Shown here: positions 46,018 through 58,176 of the stretch, piece by piece | Position numbering within the stretch: position 1 is the stretch's first letter | Layout of the letters: every line of letters starts with the position of its first letter | Assembly (NCBI RefSeq): GCF_019112545.1 | Contig: NW_025064885.1 | Coordinates: 1,091,180-1,155,179, forward strand | DNA from: Guyanagaster necrorhizus | Lineage: Eukaryota; Basidiomycota; Agaricomycetes; Agaricales; Physalacriaceae | Reading direction: 5' to 3' | Length of the DNA stretch: 64,000 nucleotides | Translations under genes and position numbers: made by a program | Notes under the pieces: generated by a model | Seen by the model: the letters and a program-made list of their open reading frames with translations, nothing else | What the model was told of the DNA's origin: nothing | The model's database searches: none

Positions 46018-46552
46018 TATTAAGCCCAAACTCCATGTGACTATTAACACATGATAAACAGATCGGTACCTCACACTTCGGGTATGTCCAACTGAGTTCA
46101 CTTAATGTGTTAACAGAGGTGTGTGATCAAGGNNNNNNNNNNNNNNNNNNNNNNNNNNNNNNNNNNNNNNNNNNNNNNNNNNNNNNNNNNNNGAGGTATT
46201 ACAGCAAGAGCTATACTACTTATATACTGTTCTGTTATTGTGCTATAAATAAAGATTCACAAAAAGCTGTTGTCTGTTGTAGAGCTGCTACCTCTGCTGT
46301 TGTCAGGCTCTCCACAAAGGCTGTTGTCTGGCAGACTGTTGTCATTGCTGTTACTGCTGTTTAGTGACAAAAGGAGTATTGTCTCTCCCTTCACAGCACA
46401 CAGCTGTTCGATAAGACAATGACTGACTGGGTTGCTGACTAAGCTTTCCCATGGTCCTAAGCACCAGCCTAAGTGCCTTGACTAAGCAAAGATAGGAGTC
46501 ATTTCCTGAGAGAAAAGAAGAAAATAGAGAGAAAATAGGAAAAATCGTAACA
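46018..46552 (-). repeat. 5' LTR of element K (535 bp including a 60-N gap)
   Basis: On the minus strand it starts TGTTACGATTTTTCC at 46552; the inner end has decayed to TATTAAG at 46018. Apart from the gap it aligns with the 3' LTR base for base. Primer site (minus strand TTAGCTCAAAGCT) at 46004-46016. The gap covers the predicted transcript start. Confidence 0.93.
46133..46192. other. Assembly gap (60 N)
   Basis: Run of 60 N inside the 5' LTR of K. The other K LTR has 53 bases between the same flanks (38289-38341 region), so the true missing length is probably about 53 bases and includes the primer motif. Confidence 0.97.
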
Positions 46553-47689
46553 AAATCATCAATGCAGGCCCAATCCACACTCCTACATCTGAACAAGGTC
46601 CCATCTTCCCCATGGACTCACATCTCAGTTGACATGATCACCAGACTCCCAGACTGCAATAGATATAATGCAATTATCATTATAGTCGATCGATTCTCAA
46701 AAGTGATCATTCTAATCACTTGCTCAACCAAATTAACCTCAGAGGGGTGGGCAAAAATCCTGCAGGATGAGGTCTATGCTAAATACAGCATGCCACAAGT
46801 AGTCATTTCAGACAGGAGATCACAATTCATCTCCAAGTTTTTAGATGACCTCTATCGACTCCTAAATATCAAGTGCAATATATCAACTGCATATCACTCA
46901 CAGACCGATGGACAAACAGAGCATATGAACCAAGAAGTTGAGAAATACCTCTGATTATTCATCAACTACTGGCAAGATGACTGGATGGAATAGTTGGCTC
47001 TTGCCACCTTCTAACACAATAATCGAGTTCATTCAGCAACAGAGAAAATGCCATTCTTTGTCAATCATGGGTGACATCCAAATATTACACACACAACATG
47101 ACATCAAACAACTACACCATCCTCTATGGACTTCACCTCCACTATGGCAAAGATCCACACAGAAACCAAGGCAGCCCTGGAGAAAGCTGCCACATTCATG
47201 AAAGTGCAATACAATAAACATTGCCAACCAGCCTATGAATACTCCATCAATGATAAAGTATGGTTGGACACCACAAATCTTTATTTGCCATGGCCCAAAT
47301 GAAAACTTGCAGACAAGTATATGGGCCCCTTTCTAATTACCTCAAAGATTGAGGCAGGTACCTACAAACTCTATCTGCTATCTGCCTAGAAAATCCACAA
47401 TGTCTTTAATGAGATATTGTTATCACTGTACATTGCCCCAGCATTTCTGAATCAAAAAAAATCACTGCCTCCACCTCTAAACTTAATCGATGATGAAGAA
47501 CACTATGAAATTGACCAAGTTCTCAATCATAAACTATGAAAAGTCAAGGCTAAAGGAGGTGGCATGACAACTACTGTTGACTACTTGGTTAGCTGAAAGA
47601 GGTATGGTCCTGAGTCCAACCAATAGGTAAATAAAAAACATATGGATACCAACAATGCTATACAGGACTATGAATTATCCCTTAATTAA
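46553..47689 (+). pseudogene. pol of element J, second part (IN core to chromodomain)
   Basis: Starts with the right target-site copy of K (AAATC), then continues J integrase: HISVDMITRLPDC, ISDRRSQFISKF, DGQTEHMNQEVEKYL (catalytic Glu kept), then the C-terminal domain (AYEYSINDKVWLDTTN) and a chromodomain (TTTVDYLVS, stop, KRYGPESNQ, stop). TAA at 47687-47689. The hairpin (CCATCAAGACAATGG, weakened) and purine tract follow. In-frame stops are mostly TGA and TAG. Confidence 0.9.
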
Positions 47690-47722
47690 GCCATCAAGAC
47701 AATGGTCTTAAGGAGAGGGTAA

Positions 47723-48200
47723 TGTTATAATTTTCTTTTCTTTTCCTTTTTCTTCTCTCGAAATAATCCCTATTTATGCTTAGTCAGAGTGCTAAAGACA
47801 GGCACTTAAGACTGTGGGATAAGACTTAGTCATCACAACTAGCTAAGTCTGTTATTGTCTTTCAACACAGCAATACTGCCTAATGATGCACAAGAAACCT
47901 TTTATGAATGGTAGTGACACTCAAGAATGATGAGCACAAAAGCAGAGAAACATACAATAAGTACATAGTATTATTAGCAGACCTTGTACAGTATTTAAAG
48001 AGGCTTGCTCTTGCTGGTAAATCCCCAGCTTTGAGCTAAAGTTTATATATCCTCATTCTACTCTCAAGCAAATCACACAAAGCCTTGAAGCACAAGGATC
48101 AACAAATAGTACATAGAAGTGGACTCTGATGGAAGGCTTGAACATGAAGCCATGTTAGTTTATCATATGCTAGTTGGTCATGTGCAGCTTGAGCCTAACA
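47723..48200 (+). repeat. 3' LTR of element J (478 bp)
   Basis: Starts TGTTATAATTTTC after AAGGAGAGGGTAA and ends GAGCCTAACA, followed by target-site copy GAAAG. Same length as the 5' LTR. Confidence 0.95.
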
Positions 48201-49322
48201 GAAAGGGAGACATTGCCACTTGTTGGATGGTCTCAGGAATGAATGAAGAGAGTTGTTGTCCATGATAAGGCTCCTCTGTGGAGTGGCCTCCTTTCAGACA
48301 ATAATGCCATCTCTAATAGTGAACCCTAGTTGAACTGCCTCTGGATCATCTTAGATTAGTTCCTTTTCAGCACCACTTCTCATGGCTTTATCAGATAGAG
48401 ATTGAGCATCCATAATTCGGCTTCCTTTGCCAGTCTATAGGTTTCAGTATGAAGTTGGTGGAGGTATTGGCTGTGGTCAAGTCCTAAACAGCTGAGTTGC
48501 TGTAGATCAGTCTGAAGGGGTGGAGTACAAGAATATACTACAGATAAATGGTGCCATGTAGATAGCTTGTTGTAGAGTGATGGGTGGTGACCATGGTATT
48601 GGTCAGATTAATGGTGGCATTTGGTATGCCAGTGGTTTGCTGACTAGATCTTCAGGGTGGTTTTTATTGTACTGTTGGGTGGTATAATCAGTTGCTGTGT
48701 GCCTCAAAATTTCTGTTTTTTTATTAGGTTTTGAATTCAGATATAATTGTCCTATTTATAATGTCAACCAGTTAATGTCATGCTAAAGAAAGATTACCTC
48801 TCTCATATACAACTCTTGGTACTCCTGCAATCTTGCATTGTGAATTTTCTCCTCTAGTACTTCTTTGTCTATGTCTTCTGCAAGCCTGTAGGCAAGTTTC
48901 TCACTGGTGTGAGATGGGTCGCTGCTCTCAGTTTCTTCATCCTTCTCAAGCTCATCTTTGTCCTCTTCCTTAAAGAGGGAAGCAGCAGGCAGATCATAGA
49001 AACTCTCCTTATCCTCTCATAGTCATATTGTCTTTGCTGATCCACTGCTCTGGCTGAGTGCTAAGCCTGGCAGTGGAGCCAGAAAAGTCTGAGGCATTGA
49101 AGTAGGTGGAGATAGGTTGGCTTCTGATATTGGAGTCATACCAGTTTCCATCTGTCACTTGTGCTGCTGCCAATTGCTTGTGATAAAGGTGGATGTTTCA
49201 GTTGTACCTGTGATCAAGGAGCTGCCCAACCATCTGGCTTTCAAGAAACCCTCAGAGGGTGTAGATGGGGATGTGGGCATTATCAGATACTTATAGTCCA
49301 TAGTGTCTGAGAATAGACTCAT
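48201..49322 (-). pseudogene. gag of element H, N-terminal part
   Basis: From the conserved ATG at 49322 (MSLFSDTMDYKYL) through the acidic block (EEDKDELEKDEETESSD; DIDKEVLEEKIHNARLQEYQ) to the J insertion at 48200/48201; continues at 31926. The proximal part overlaps ORF1. Several in-frame stops. Confidence 0.78.
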
Positions 49323-50517
49323 CATCCTTAAAAATGGTGTCAGCACTAGGGGTTCATCAGAAAGAGAGATACTGGAGGATTAGAGGGTGCAGAGCAGTTT
49401 TTAGAATATTGTCCTGAGCTGGAGGAGGGATTTTATCACTTCTGGCTTGGACTTTATCAGCTGTGAGGACTTCTGCATTGGCTCAGACCTCTGAGGCTTA
49501 GAAGTTGGATTTGGTCATGCTGGGCTCTCTGGATACTGGAGTTGAGAGGGATCAGTTGGCTCATACTGGTGTGAATACTGATGTGACCTCTAGTTGGAGT
49601 TCATATCAGTTGGAGATGTTGGCCCTTTCTATTTGAGCCTATTTGACACTCCTCTGCTGCTTCTGATGCTGCTGATCATACTTGATGGCCTCATCTGCCT
49701 CCCACCTTCTGTTGATAAGATGCTCCTCCAGCTTGCTGTGGACTGGTTGAAAGGCATTTCACTGCCTTTGCTCCTCCTGTCAGAGGGCTTCATTATAGTT
49801 GAATGGGATGTTGAGGTCTCATATGGGGAATAGTCAATGAATGATTTTGTTTTTGTTCTCTCAGAATCACCACTCATTGTTGAGCCAGTCAGAGAGTGCC
49901 TGCCTCAGCCCAGCACTAGTCCCAGCAGAATAGTGTGCTGAGGTGAGAGTGCTATAAGGCTGGCTTCCAGGTGATGCATAGTGGAATCTTGAAGCCATTC
50001 AAGTGAGACTGAGAGAATCTCTGGCATGGTCAGCAACCTCATGGGTTCAAGAAGCACTGGAAAGATCAGAGGAGAGAGACTGCTGGAAGAAGTTCTTTGG
50101 GAGGTTTTCATCCTTATGATCAGAGGGTGAAACCTATGGGTTTCTAAATTCTGCAACACAAGGGTTGCTGTCTCTGCTAGTTTGTCAAAAAGGGTATCAG
50201 TGTCTTTCTTCTTCTTGAACATCCCTTTGATGCAAGCAGCTAGGCTCTGCTTTGGGCAAGAGGCTTGTCATGGGCTGATGGAACATTCATCAAAATTCAG
50301 GGATGTCATATAGAGAGAGGTCTAGAGTTATATTGCATAGTATATGTTGAATATGCTGAAACTCATTATAATGTCTGATGGCCTAAGCAGTAATTGAATG
50401 GCATCTCTGGCACAGCTGAATAATTATCAACAATCCTAACAATATTCCGATGATAGATGTGAGGAGTTTAAAGAATTCTCAGTTGAAGTTTGGGTCTGAT
50501 GTGTTGATAGAGAGCAT
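48994..50517 (-). pseudogene. ORF1 of element H
   Basis: ATG at 50517 to TGA at 48994-48996, about 507 codons in one net frame. N-terminus MLSINTSDPNFN, stop, EFFKLL, then hydrophobic SIIGILLGLLIIIQLC and RCHSIT. Many stops further on. Its end overlaps gag by about 330 bases. Same unknown protein as in C, E, F, G, I, J, K and L. Confidence 0.7.
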
Positions 50518-50574
50518 TCAGTTTTCTTCACACTATAGTGCATGAGAAAAGGGAAAAAGAAGCTTTAAGCTAAT

Positions 50575-51041
50575 TGTTAGACCCAAGCATCATATGAATA
50601 GAAACACATGATAAACAGAAGCTGCCTCACACTTCAGGCAGCAACTGAGTTCACTGATATGGAATCTGATCAGTGTATCACAAAACCTTAGGATTGGCTC
50701 AAGTATAAAATGATGTGAATGTAAACTTTAGCTCAAAGCTGAGAGTTACCAGCAAGAGCAAGTCTCTTTAAATACTATACATGCTGTGACTATTATTACT
50801 ACTGCTTATTATGTGTTGTTGTATTCTTTGTGCCCATTATCCTTGGGCATCACTATTATATATAAAAGATAATTGTGCATTGTCAGGCAACATTGTTGCA
50901 TCGAAAGATAATAACAGATTCAGTCTAGTTGTAATGACTAAGCTTTGTCTCATAGTTTCAAGTGCTCATTTAGCTGCTCTGACTAAGCCTAAATAGAAGT
51001 TAATCATAGAAAAAGAAATAGAATAGAGAAAAATTGTAACA
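50575..51041 (-). repeat. 5' LTR of element H (467 bp)
   Basis: On the minus strand it runs from TGTTACAATTTTTC at 51041 to GGGTCTAACA at 50575. Primer motif at 50728-50740; primer site at 50561-50573. Right flank GTGAG is the target-site copy. Confidence 0.93.
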
Positions 51042-53430
51042 GTGAGAGTGTGAGGAAGCTGAGCATGACAGGCAAAGACACCAGCAGCAGTGGGAAGCTG
51101 AAGCCACCTGTCTTGAGAGTGGCTCTCCAGGCTGGTATGGCCTTTGCTCTGAACTTTCCATTCTGATCTTTCAAGAACCTAATACCACCAAAAGTGACTC
51201 ATAGATAAGGTTCTACAGTCTTGTCACCTCAAGTGAGGTCGATCAAAGAGAAAACAGGAATGATGTTCTCTATTCCCCTCAAAGGACTGGCAGCCCTAAA
51301 ACTCTCACTTAGCCCCTTTCCAGCACACCTCCAGCATTGATACTATGAGAATGATGAGTTCATTCTTGACTTCTACAGGCTATAAATACCTCTCAATACC
51401 CATGTCTCTGACTATACCCTCTGAGGGTTTCTCAGAAGCTGAGTTGCTTGACAGTTTCTTGATGAGAGGTTGTACTGAAACTTTTGAGTCTATAGTGAGA
51501 GCATGAAGACAGCACAAGTGGCTGGTAGCAATAGATACAATACTCAGATTGAAGCTAGTCTCTAAGCAGTCTTCACCATCACTTCTGCCCTCTTCAACAC
51601 TGAAGCCAGACTCAGTATCCAGCTCTGGCAGTTCTCTAGCAATCATCAAACCTTCTACAGAGTCTCTTCAACCAGCCTATTGTTTTTCTCCTCAAGAAGA
51701 ACAGTAAGAGTGATGAGGAAGAGGGTGATAAGAAAACAAAGGACAGCAAAGAGCCTCATAAATTCATCAACTATATACTGGAAGATATGGATGAAGAAGC
51801 ATTGGAGGAGGAGATACAGAGAGCAAGAGTTGAGGAGTATCAGGACTTATATAAAACAGAAGCAACATTTTTATAATGTGACACCAAATGGTTAGCATCA
51901 CAGAAAGGACAACTATATATTAATACAAAACCAGATGAATGGTGGGATATTCTACAATATTCTGCCACCAAATATATAATTAACACCTATAACATCTGGC
52001 ATCCAGAAGATCAGCTTCAAGAGCTGCTGCCATATAGATCAAGATTCAACATCTGACCAATGCCATAGTCACCACCTATCACTCTGAAACAGGCCATGTA
52101 TATGGCCTCCTTGGTACAAAGCCAATATTCATACTCCACTCTATCAGTCTGATCTGCAGCCATCCAGCTCTCATACTCCTGACCATGACCAACAACCTGG
52201 CCAGTTGACTTTTAAAACCTCTGGATCAGTAATGGAAGCTGACTCCTTGACACACAATCACTACCAGATGAAGCCACAAAAAGTGACACTGAAAAAAAGC
52301 CAATCTGTGATGATCCAGAGGTAGTCTGCCTCAGATTCACCATATGAGATAAGGTGATCATACAAAAAGAAGTCACATCTCAAGAAAGTCCTATTGCAGA
52401 TGATAGATCCCTCCATTTATTCTCTAGACTGCTAATTGAATGGCACTGCCTGCCCTTCAGCAAGTGGCCCAATCTGATAGACATGCTCTCTGAGAACACC
52501 ACTGTTCTGCAATACAAGCCTGATTTAATATGGAAGCCCCACCCTTTTAAGAGAGCTTCTGATGACATTGATTGATTTCTCATAGACTGCAAACAATATT
52601 TCAAAATCTACATCACCTATCTGAGAAACAACATGAACAAAGTAGCATTTGCCATCTCTTATCTAGAAGATAAGGCAAAAACATGGTGGATTCTAATATC
52701 CCTAAACTTCTATTCCACCATGCAACAACACCACCAATTCCCATTCTAGCCAGTGTTCAAATAGATGTTGACCAACAAATTCATTGATTCAGCAATATAG
52801 AAGGTATACAAATAAAAGGTCAAGGAATGGAAGATGAAGGATAAAGCAGTAATAGACTACTTTGATGAACTAGAAAGGCTCATCAAACTTGCTGGGATAC
52901 AGGATGATATAGCAGATGATGAAAGGATGGTCAAGGTCCTCAAGAGAGAATCTCCACCCTTGTACATCACCATAATCTCAGCCATTGGAAAGTTCATTCC
53001 AAAAGGCTACAATAAGTAGAAAGAAAGGATCATCAAGATGTACAAGAAGCAGCAATGCCAGAAAGCAGAACAGTCCACCCTATAGGACTATCAGAAGCTG
53101 AACCAACCTTCAGGCTCAAGCTCTAAAACCAATAATATGCCCAACACTGCTAAATCAGGATTCTTGACAGCCAGTCCCTTGTACAGCATACAGAAGACAG
53201 GGACAGGAATGACATTTACAGAGGCAGAGAAGCCCATGGATATAGATCAGCTAAAGAAAGAAGGCAAGTGCTTCAATTGTAGTCAAAAAGGCTACATGTC
53301 AAAAGACTGCCTGAAGAAGAAGCACACCTGGAAAGACATTTGAGCACAAATCACTGAGTTACAGAAGAAAGCAGAGGAACTTAGCACAGAAATGAAGATA
53401 GAAGAAGTAAAAGATAGGGCTGACCAGTGA
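51042..53430 (+). pseudogene. ORF1 end and gag of element F
   Basis: After H, ORF1 of F resumes (EEAEHDRQRHQQQWEAEA, Glu/Gln-rich) and ends at TAA 51705-51707. Gag starts at the conserved ATG 51354 (MSSFLTSTGYKYL); one indel between 51354 and 51680 shifts both frames. Then KKNSKSDEEEGDKKTKDSKE, MDEEALEEEIQRARVEEYQ, the capsid-type domain (NNMNKVAFAISYLEDKAKTWW; KFIDSAI, stop, KVYK) and zinc knuckle CFNCSQKGYMSKDC near 53272-53313 (the His is now Tyr, so the knuckle is broken). Stop TGA 53428-53430. Confidence 0.82.
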
Positions 53431-56400
53431 GCAATTCCACTGGATTAGCCAAGAAACTTTATGGTGTGCAAATAACAGCTGCTGGATGGACTGATAGTAC
53501 TCCTGTAGCTACTTCTATGCTTAACTTATATGTCCATTTGAATATACCCAAATCATTCTCTATCCTGCACACTAAAGAACTGCAAAAAGAAAAAGAAGCT
53601 CAAACACCTATAGGCTGAATAGGAGGAGAGACCCCCACCAAATAGCTCAAACCATTCAACACTGAATAGACTTGGAGAGTCATCAAGGATGCCAAAACAG
53701 AGGAAGCAGTAAAGGTGGTACTTAAAAACTGGATATATAAAACTTGAGCTGAAAAAGTCATCAACAAGATGATTGAAGGGACAAGAAAAGCAGAGAGATG
53801 TCAGGCCCTAGAGTGGCTCAATGAGCTATGAGGACCATGGAGATACATCTGTCACACTAAGATCCAGGACTGAGACTTAACAGTCAAAGCCCAGATTAAA
53901 ACACTCATGAACCAGTCTATTCATACAGTAATAATACTAGTTGACAGTGGATGCACCAGCAGCTCAATTAATTATGCTTTTGTCAACAAGTGCCAACTCC
54001 TCACTAAGGCCACTGTGGCTCCAATTCTGGTATACAATGCTAATGAAACAAAAAACTAGGTCAGCTCAATCACAGAGTTTGTTGAGCTATGGCTCACCAT
54101 CAGAAATCATTCTGAAAAGATTGACCTCACAGTCACTGACCTAAGGACTAAAGAAGTGTTTCTTAGTCATGATTGGCTAATCTGTTACAACCCACTAATC
54201 AATTGGAAGACTGAAAAAATCACCTTTGTCTGCTGCAAATGTCAAAAAATTCCTTTTAAACTATCAGACAAAGACTCTGAGGACTGATAGGATAAAGAGA
54301 TGGAAGACAGCAAAACTATTCTCACCATTGACATCCAGTGGGCAATACATGTCTGTGCTGTGCACTATGTCAATGATCTAGCAGCAAAACCAATACTGAA
54401 AAGAAGGAGAAGATTTTTGAAGAGATAGTGCCAGAATGGGCACAAGACTTTAAAGACCTATTTGAAAAAGAGAGCTTTAATAAACTCTTTGAGTCAAAGC
54501 TATGAGATCATGCAATTGAACTGATCCCTAATGCAAATGCCAATCTAAATTGCAAGATTTATCCTCTTGAGAACAATGAGCAATAGGAGCTAGATAAGTT
54601 CCTAGATGAAAATCTAACTAGTAGAAGGATCCAGCCATTCAAATTCCTCATGGCCTCCTCATTCTTCTTTGTAAAAAAGAAAGATGGCAAACTTCAGTCA
54701 GTCCAGGATTATCAGAAGCTTAATAAAATGATGATCAAGAATTGTTACCTCCTTTTATTGATATCAGAACTGATGGACAAGCTCTGAGATGCCAAGTACT
54801 ACACCAAACTCAACATATGTTGGGAGTACAACAACATCTGGATTAAAGAGGGTGACAAGTGGAAGGCCACCTTCCAAACTAACTGAGAGCTCTTTGAACC
54901 CATAGTTATATTCTTCAGGCTTACTAATTCATCAGCAATCTTCCAGTGGATGATGAACAATATTTTCAAAGACCTCATTGCTACTGGAAAAGTAACTATC
55001 TATCTTGATGACATTTTGATTATATCAAAAACCAGAGAGGAGCATTGGAAGCTAGTACAACAGATGCTGGAGTTGATGAGAAAGCATAAACTCTTTTTTA
55101 AGGCCAAAAAATACAAATTTAAAGTGTTGAAAATAGAATATCTAGGGGTCACTATCAGTGAGGGGAGTATTCACATAGACCTCATCAAGATCACTGGGGT
55201 AACCAAGTGGCCAGAACCAATGAAGAAGAAGGAACTCCAATCCTTTTTAGAGTTTACTAACTTCTATCACTGGTTCATATGAGACTACAGCAAGATTGTC
55301 AGATCAATGATGCAACTGACCAGCAATGCCCCTTAAATATGAGAGGCATCACAGCAATTGGCATTTGATGATCTGAAAGAGCAACTAGCAGAGGATGTCA
55401 TTCTCACTATCTCAGATCAAGATGGCAAAATCCATGTAAAAGCTGACTCCAGCAAAGAAGCTATTAGAGCAGTACTCTTCTAAGAACAGGATGGGAAGTG
55501 GCATCCAGTAGCATTCCTCTCCAAAGCCCTAATGGTAACAGAATGGAATTACAAGATTTATAACAAGGAGCTACTTGCCATAATGCTAACCCTCAAGAAA
55601 TGGTGGCATTATCTCATTGGCATCACCAAAACCTTTGAGATTTGGATGGATCATCAAAATCTCTGATATTTCTGACAACCCTAAAAGCTTAACCAGTGAT
55701 AGGCTCAGTGGATCATAGAATTCAGCCAATACACCTATATGCTACACCACAAGGTAGGAACAGCAAACAAGAAGGCCAACCTACTAAGCAGATGAGCTGA
55801 TCATAATCAAGAGGGACATAACAATGAAGGAGTCACAATGCTATGGCCCAAGCACTTTAGAGCAATGATAATGCCCATGGAGAAAGAGATCTATGAACAG
55901 ATCAAGAGCAGCACTAGGGACACAAGCAAGTGGAATCAGCAAGTGGCCCCATTCCTGAATCACAAAAGAGAAATGACCAAAGAAGGAGAGTTAATCCATT
56001 ATAATAGATGGATCTACATCCCACATGATTAAGGCCTGTGAGGTGAGATCATTGCCACATGCCATGATCATGCCACCAGAGGACACCCAAGAATTGCTAA
56101 GACTAAAGAACTAGTCTTATGCAATTATTGATAGCCAAAGATAGGACAAGATATTGAATGCTATATAAAAGGATGTGAAACCTGTCAAAGAGAGAAGTCA
56201 TCAACTTAAGCAAGAGCAGCACCACTCTATCCAAATGAGGTACTGCAATCACTCTAAACCCACATCTCAGTTGACATAATCACTGGTCTTTCAGACTGCA
56301 ATAGATATAATATGATGATCATTATCATTGATCAATTCTCAAAGACAATCATTTCAATCACATGTTTGATAAAATTGATATCTAAAGGATGAGCAAAAAT

Positions 56401-57331
56401 CCTATGTGATGAGGTCTACACCAAGTACAGGATGCCTCAGGTCATAATCTCAGATAGAGGACTACAATTCATCTCTAAGTTTTTGGATGATCTCTATTGG
56501 CTACTTAATATTAAATGAAATGCTTTCACTGCTTATCACCCTCAGATGGATGGACAGACTGAGAAAGCCAACCAAGAAGTCAAAAAGTATTCACAGCTTT
56601 TCATCAACTACTGCTAAGATGACTGGGTTGAATGGCTTGCCTTTGTGGCTTTTCAATACAACAACTGAGTCTATTCTGCAACAGGCAAGTCCCCATTCTT
56701 CATGAACTATGAGCAACATCTGTATATCACCCAAGTCACACAGACACACATTACAACCCCTGCATCTTTTGCTTTTGCTGCTACCATAGCAAAAATCCAT
56801 GCTGAAACTCATGCTGCCCTTGAAAAGGTGGTGATAGCAATGAAAAAACAGTATAATATGCACTGATGACCTGCTCATGCATACAACATAAATGACAAGG
56901 TCTGATTGGACATGACCAACCTTCATCTGCTCTGACCAAAACAAAAGCTGTCAGACAAGTGCACCAGTCCATTCTCTATACTAGCTAAAGTCAGGGCCTC
57001 TGCTTATTGCATCCACCTCCCAATACACTGGAAAATTCATAATATCTTCAACAAGCATCTCTTTACTCTCTACATTATATTAGCATTTTCAAACTAAGAA
57101 AAACCTCCCTCTTCACCTCCTGATCTCATTGACAATGAAGAACACTATGAGATTGAGCAAATACTGAACCACAAACTATGAAAAGTAAAAGCCCATAGGG
57201 GTGGAACAACAACTACTGTTGATTATCTGGTCAGCTGAAAGAGCTATAGACTAGAGTCTAATCAGTGGATAAACAAAAAGCAGATGGATGCAATACATAC
57301 AATATATGATTACAAATTAACTTTAAATTAA
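53427..57331 (+). pseudogene. pol of element F
   Basis: From GTG 53427 to TAA 57329-57331. Protease ILVDSGCTSSSIN near 53935 (DSG intact). A one-base deletion near 54389 shifts the frame before RT. RT: FFFVKKKDGKLQSVQDYQKL (both family Arg codons lost), YLDD intact near 54998-55009. RNase H: VKADSSKEA near 55436. IN: HDHATRGHPR, CETCQ, ISDRGLQF, DGQTEKANQEV. Chromodomain TTTVDYLVS, stop, KSYRLESNQW near 57210-57270. The hairpin before the LTR is kept with a wobble pair (CTATTA-GGA-TGATAG). Confidence 0.9.
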
Positions 57332-57364
57332 GCTATTAGGATGATAGTCTTAAAGAGAGGGTGA

Positions 57365-57833
57365 TGTTATGATTTTTCTACTTTTATCCTTAGACTTTAT
57401 GACTTAATCCCTATCTATGCTTAGTCAGAGCACTAAACCAAAGTGCTTAGGACTGTGGGAGAGGCTTAGTCAGCATAATAAGCTGATCTGTCATTGTTCT
57501 CTGATGCAGTGACTAGTTTTTGATGATGCACAATCAACCTTTTGTGTATAGTAGTGATACCCAAAGACAATGGACATCAGGACTTGGAAACATATAATAG
57601 GTAATTATATATTTAGTATCATGATGTACAATATATAAGCAGACTTGCTCTCACTGGTAATCCCCAGCTTCAAGGTAAAGTTTATTCACATTATTCCACT
57701 CTCAAGCCAATCACTAAGACCTTGTTGCATCACAATCTATAATCACATCAGTGGACTCTGACATTTTCACTTGAAGTGTGAAGTGACATCAGTTTATCAT
57801 GTGTTTAGGATCATATGCAGCTTGAGTCTAACA
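57365..57833 (+). repeat. 3' LTR of element F (469 bp)
   Basis: Starts TGTTATGATTTTTC after AAGAGAGGGTGA and ends GAGTCTAACA. It provides the uninterrupted sequence at the places where D (CTTTT, 57539-57543) and E (CTAAG) entered the 5' LTR. Confidence 0.94.
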
Positions 57834-58118
57834 GTAACTATAATACTCTAAGACAATAAGCACTATAGCTCAAGTATGCACAATTAGTAGGACTATATTT
57901 ATCTACAAGGCAAACAGTATACAAATAGTGTAGATAATATTATGTATCTCTAGCTTTGAGCTATCCTTTATTCTACCATTTTATTTCAAGTCAACCTGTA
58001 TTGATCTTGTGATATAATAACCAATATCTACAATAAGTGAACTCAGACATGATTGTATAAACATGATACAGCATCTATTTATCACATAGTTATAGTCACA
58101 TATCACTTGGACCTAACA
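57834..58118 (+). repeat. 5' LTR of element L, distal 285 bp
   Basis: Begins with GTAAC, matching the D LTR at 9027-9031, and ends GGACCTAACA. Carries primer motif AGCTTTGAGCTA (57952-57963); the decayed primer site TTAGCTTGAGGCT follows at about 58120. Confidence 0.85.
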
Positions 58119-58176
58119 ATTAGCTTGAGGCTTCTACTTCTCTTTTCTTATACCCACTGAGAGCAAAGGAAACTAA

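Larger units (their letters stand above)
38172..46552 (-). mobile_element. Element K: structurally best-preserved full-length copy (8.38 kb)
   Basis: Complete minus-strand element. LTRs 46018-46552 and 38172-38699; perfect target-site copies AAATC at 38167-38171 and 46553-46557. ORF1, gag and pol each run in one frame with no net indel; only stop codons break them. Belongs to a divergent subfamily with longer LTRs and a longer pol. Inserted in the integrase of J, so it is the innermost member of that branch. Confidence 0.96.
31927..48200 (+). mobile_element. Element J: chromovirus interrupted by K
   Basis: Complete plus-strand element in two pieces, 31927-38171 and 46553-48200. Both LTRs are 478 bp. 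Perfect target-site copies GAAAG at 31922-31926 and 48201-48205. Without K and one AAATC copy it is about 7.9 kb. Inserted in the gag of H. Pol keeps its register across the K insertion. Confidence 0.96.
18579..51041 (-). mobile_element. Element H: chromovirus split by G and J
   Basis: Pieces: 3' LTR 18579-18765 and 26736-27022; pol and end of gag 27023-31926; start of gag, ORF1 and 5' LTR 48201-51041. Without inserts it has about 7.27 kb of internal sequence. Target-site copies GTAAG (18574-18578) and GTGAG (51042-51046) differ by one transition. Gag reads in register across the J insertion once one copy of GAAAG is removed. Inserted in ORF1 of F. Confidence 0.93.
9314..57833 (+). mobile_element. 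Element F: chromovirus, broken into four pieces by D, E and H
   Basis: Pieces: 5' LTR 9314-9493 and 17547-17666, ORF1 17724-18578, then ORF1 to 3' LTR at 51042-57833. Removing the inserts leaves about 7.2 kb of internal sequence. The visible 5' LTR pieces (180 + 115 bp) equal exactly the 295 bp of the 3' LTR downstream of the D insertion point, which confirms the reconstruction; the first 174 bp of the 5' LTR lie off-window. F sits in the 5' LTR of L; right target-site copy GTAAC (57834-57838). Very CpG-poor and so probably old. Confidence 0.9.

Noticed and set aside
57100..57370. An env-like gene after pol
   Set aside because: Only 30-125 bases separate the pol stop from the 3' LTR in B, D, E, F, G, H, J and K, too little for an envelope gene; nothing like a signal peptide or fusion motif is present there.
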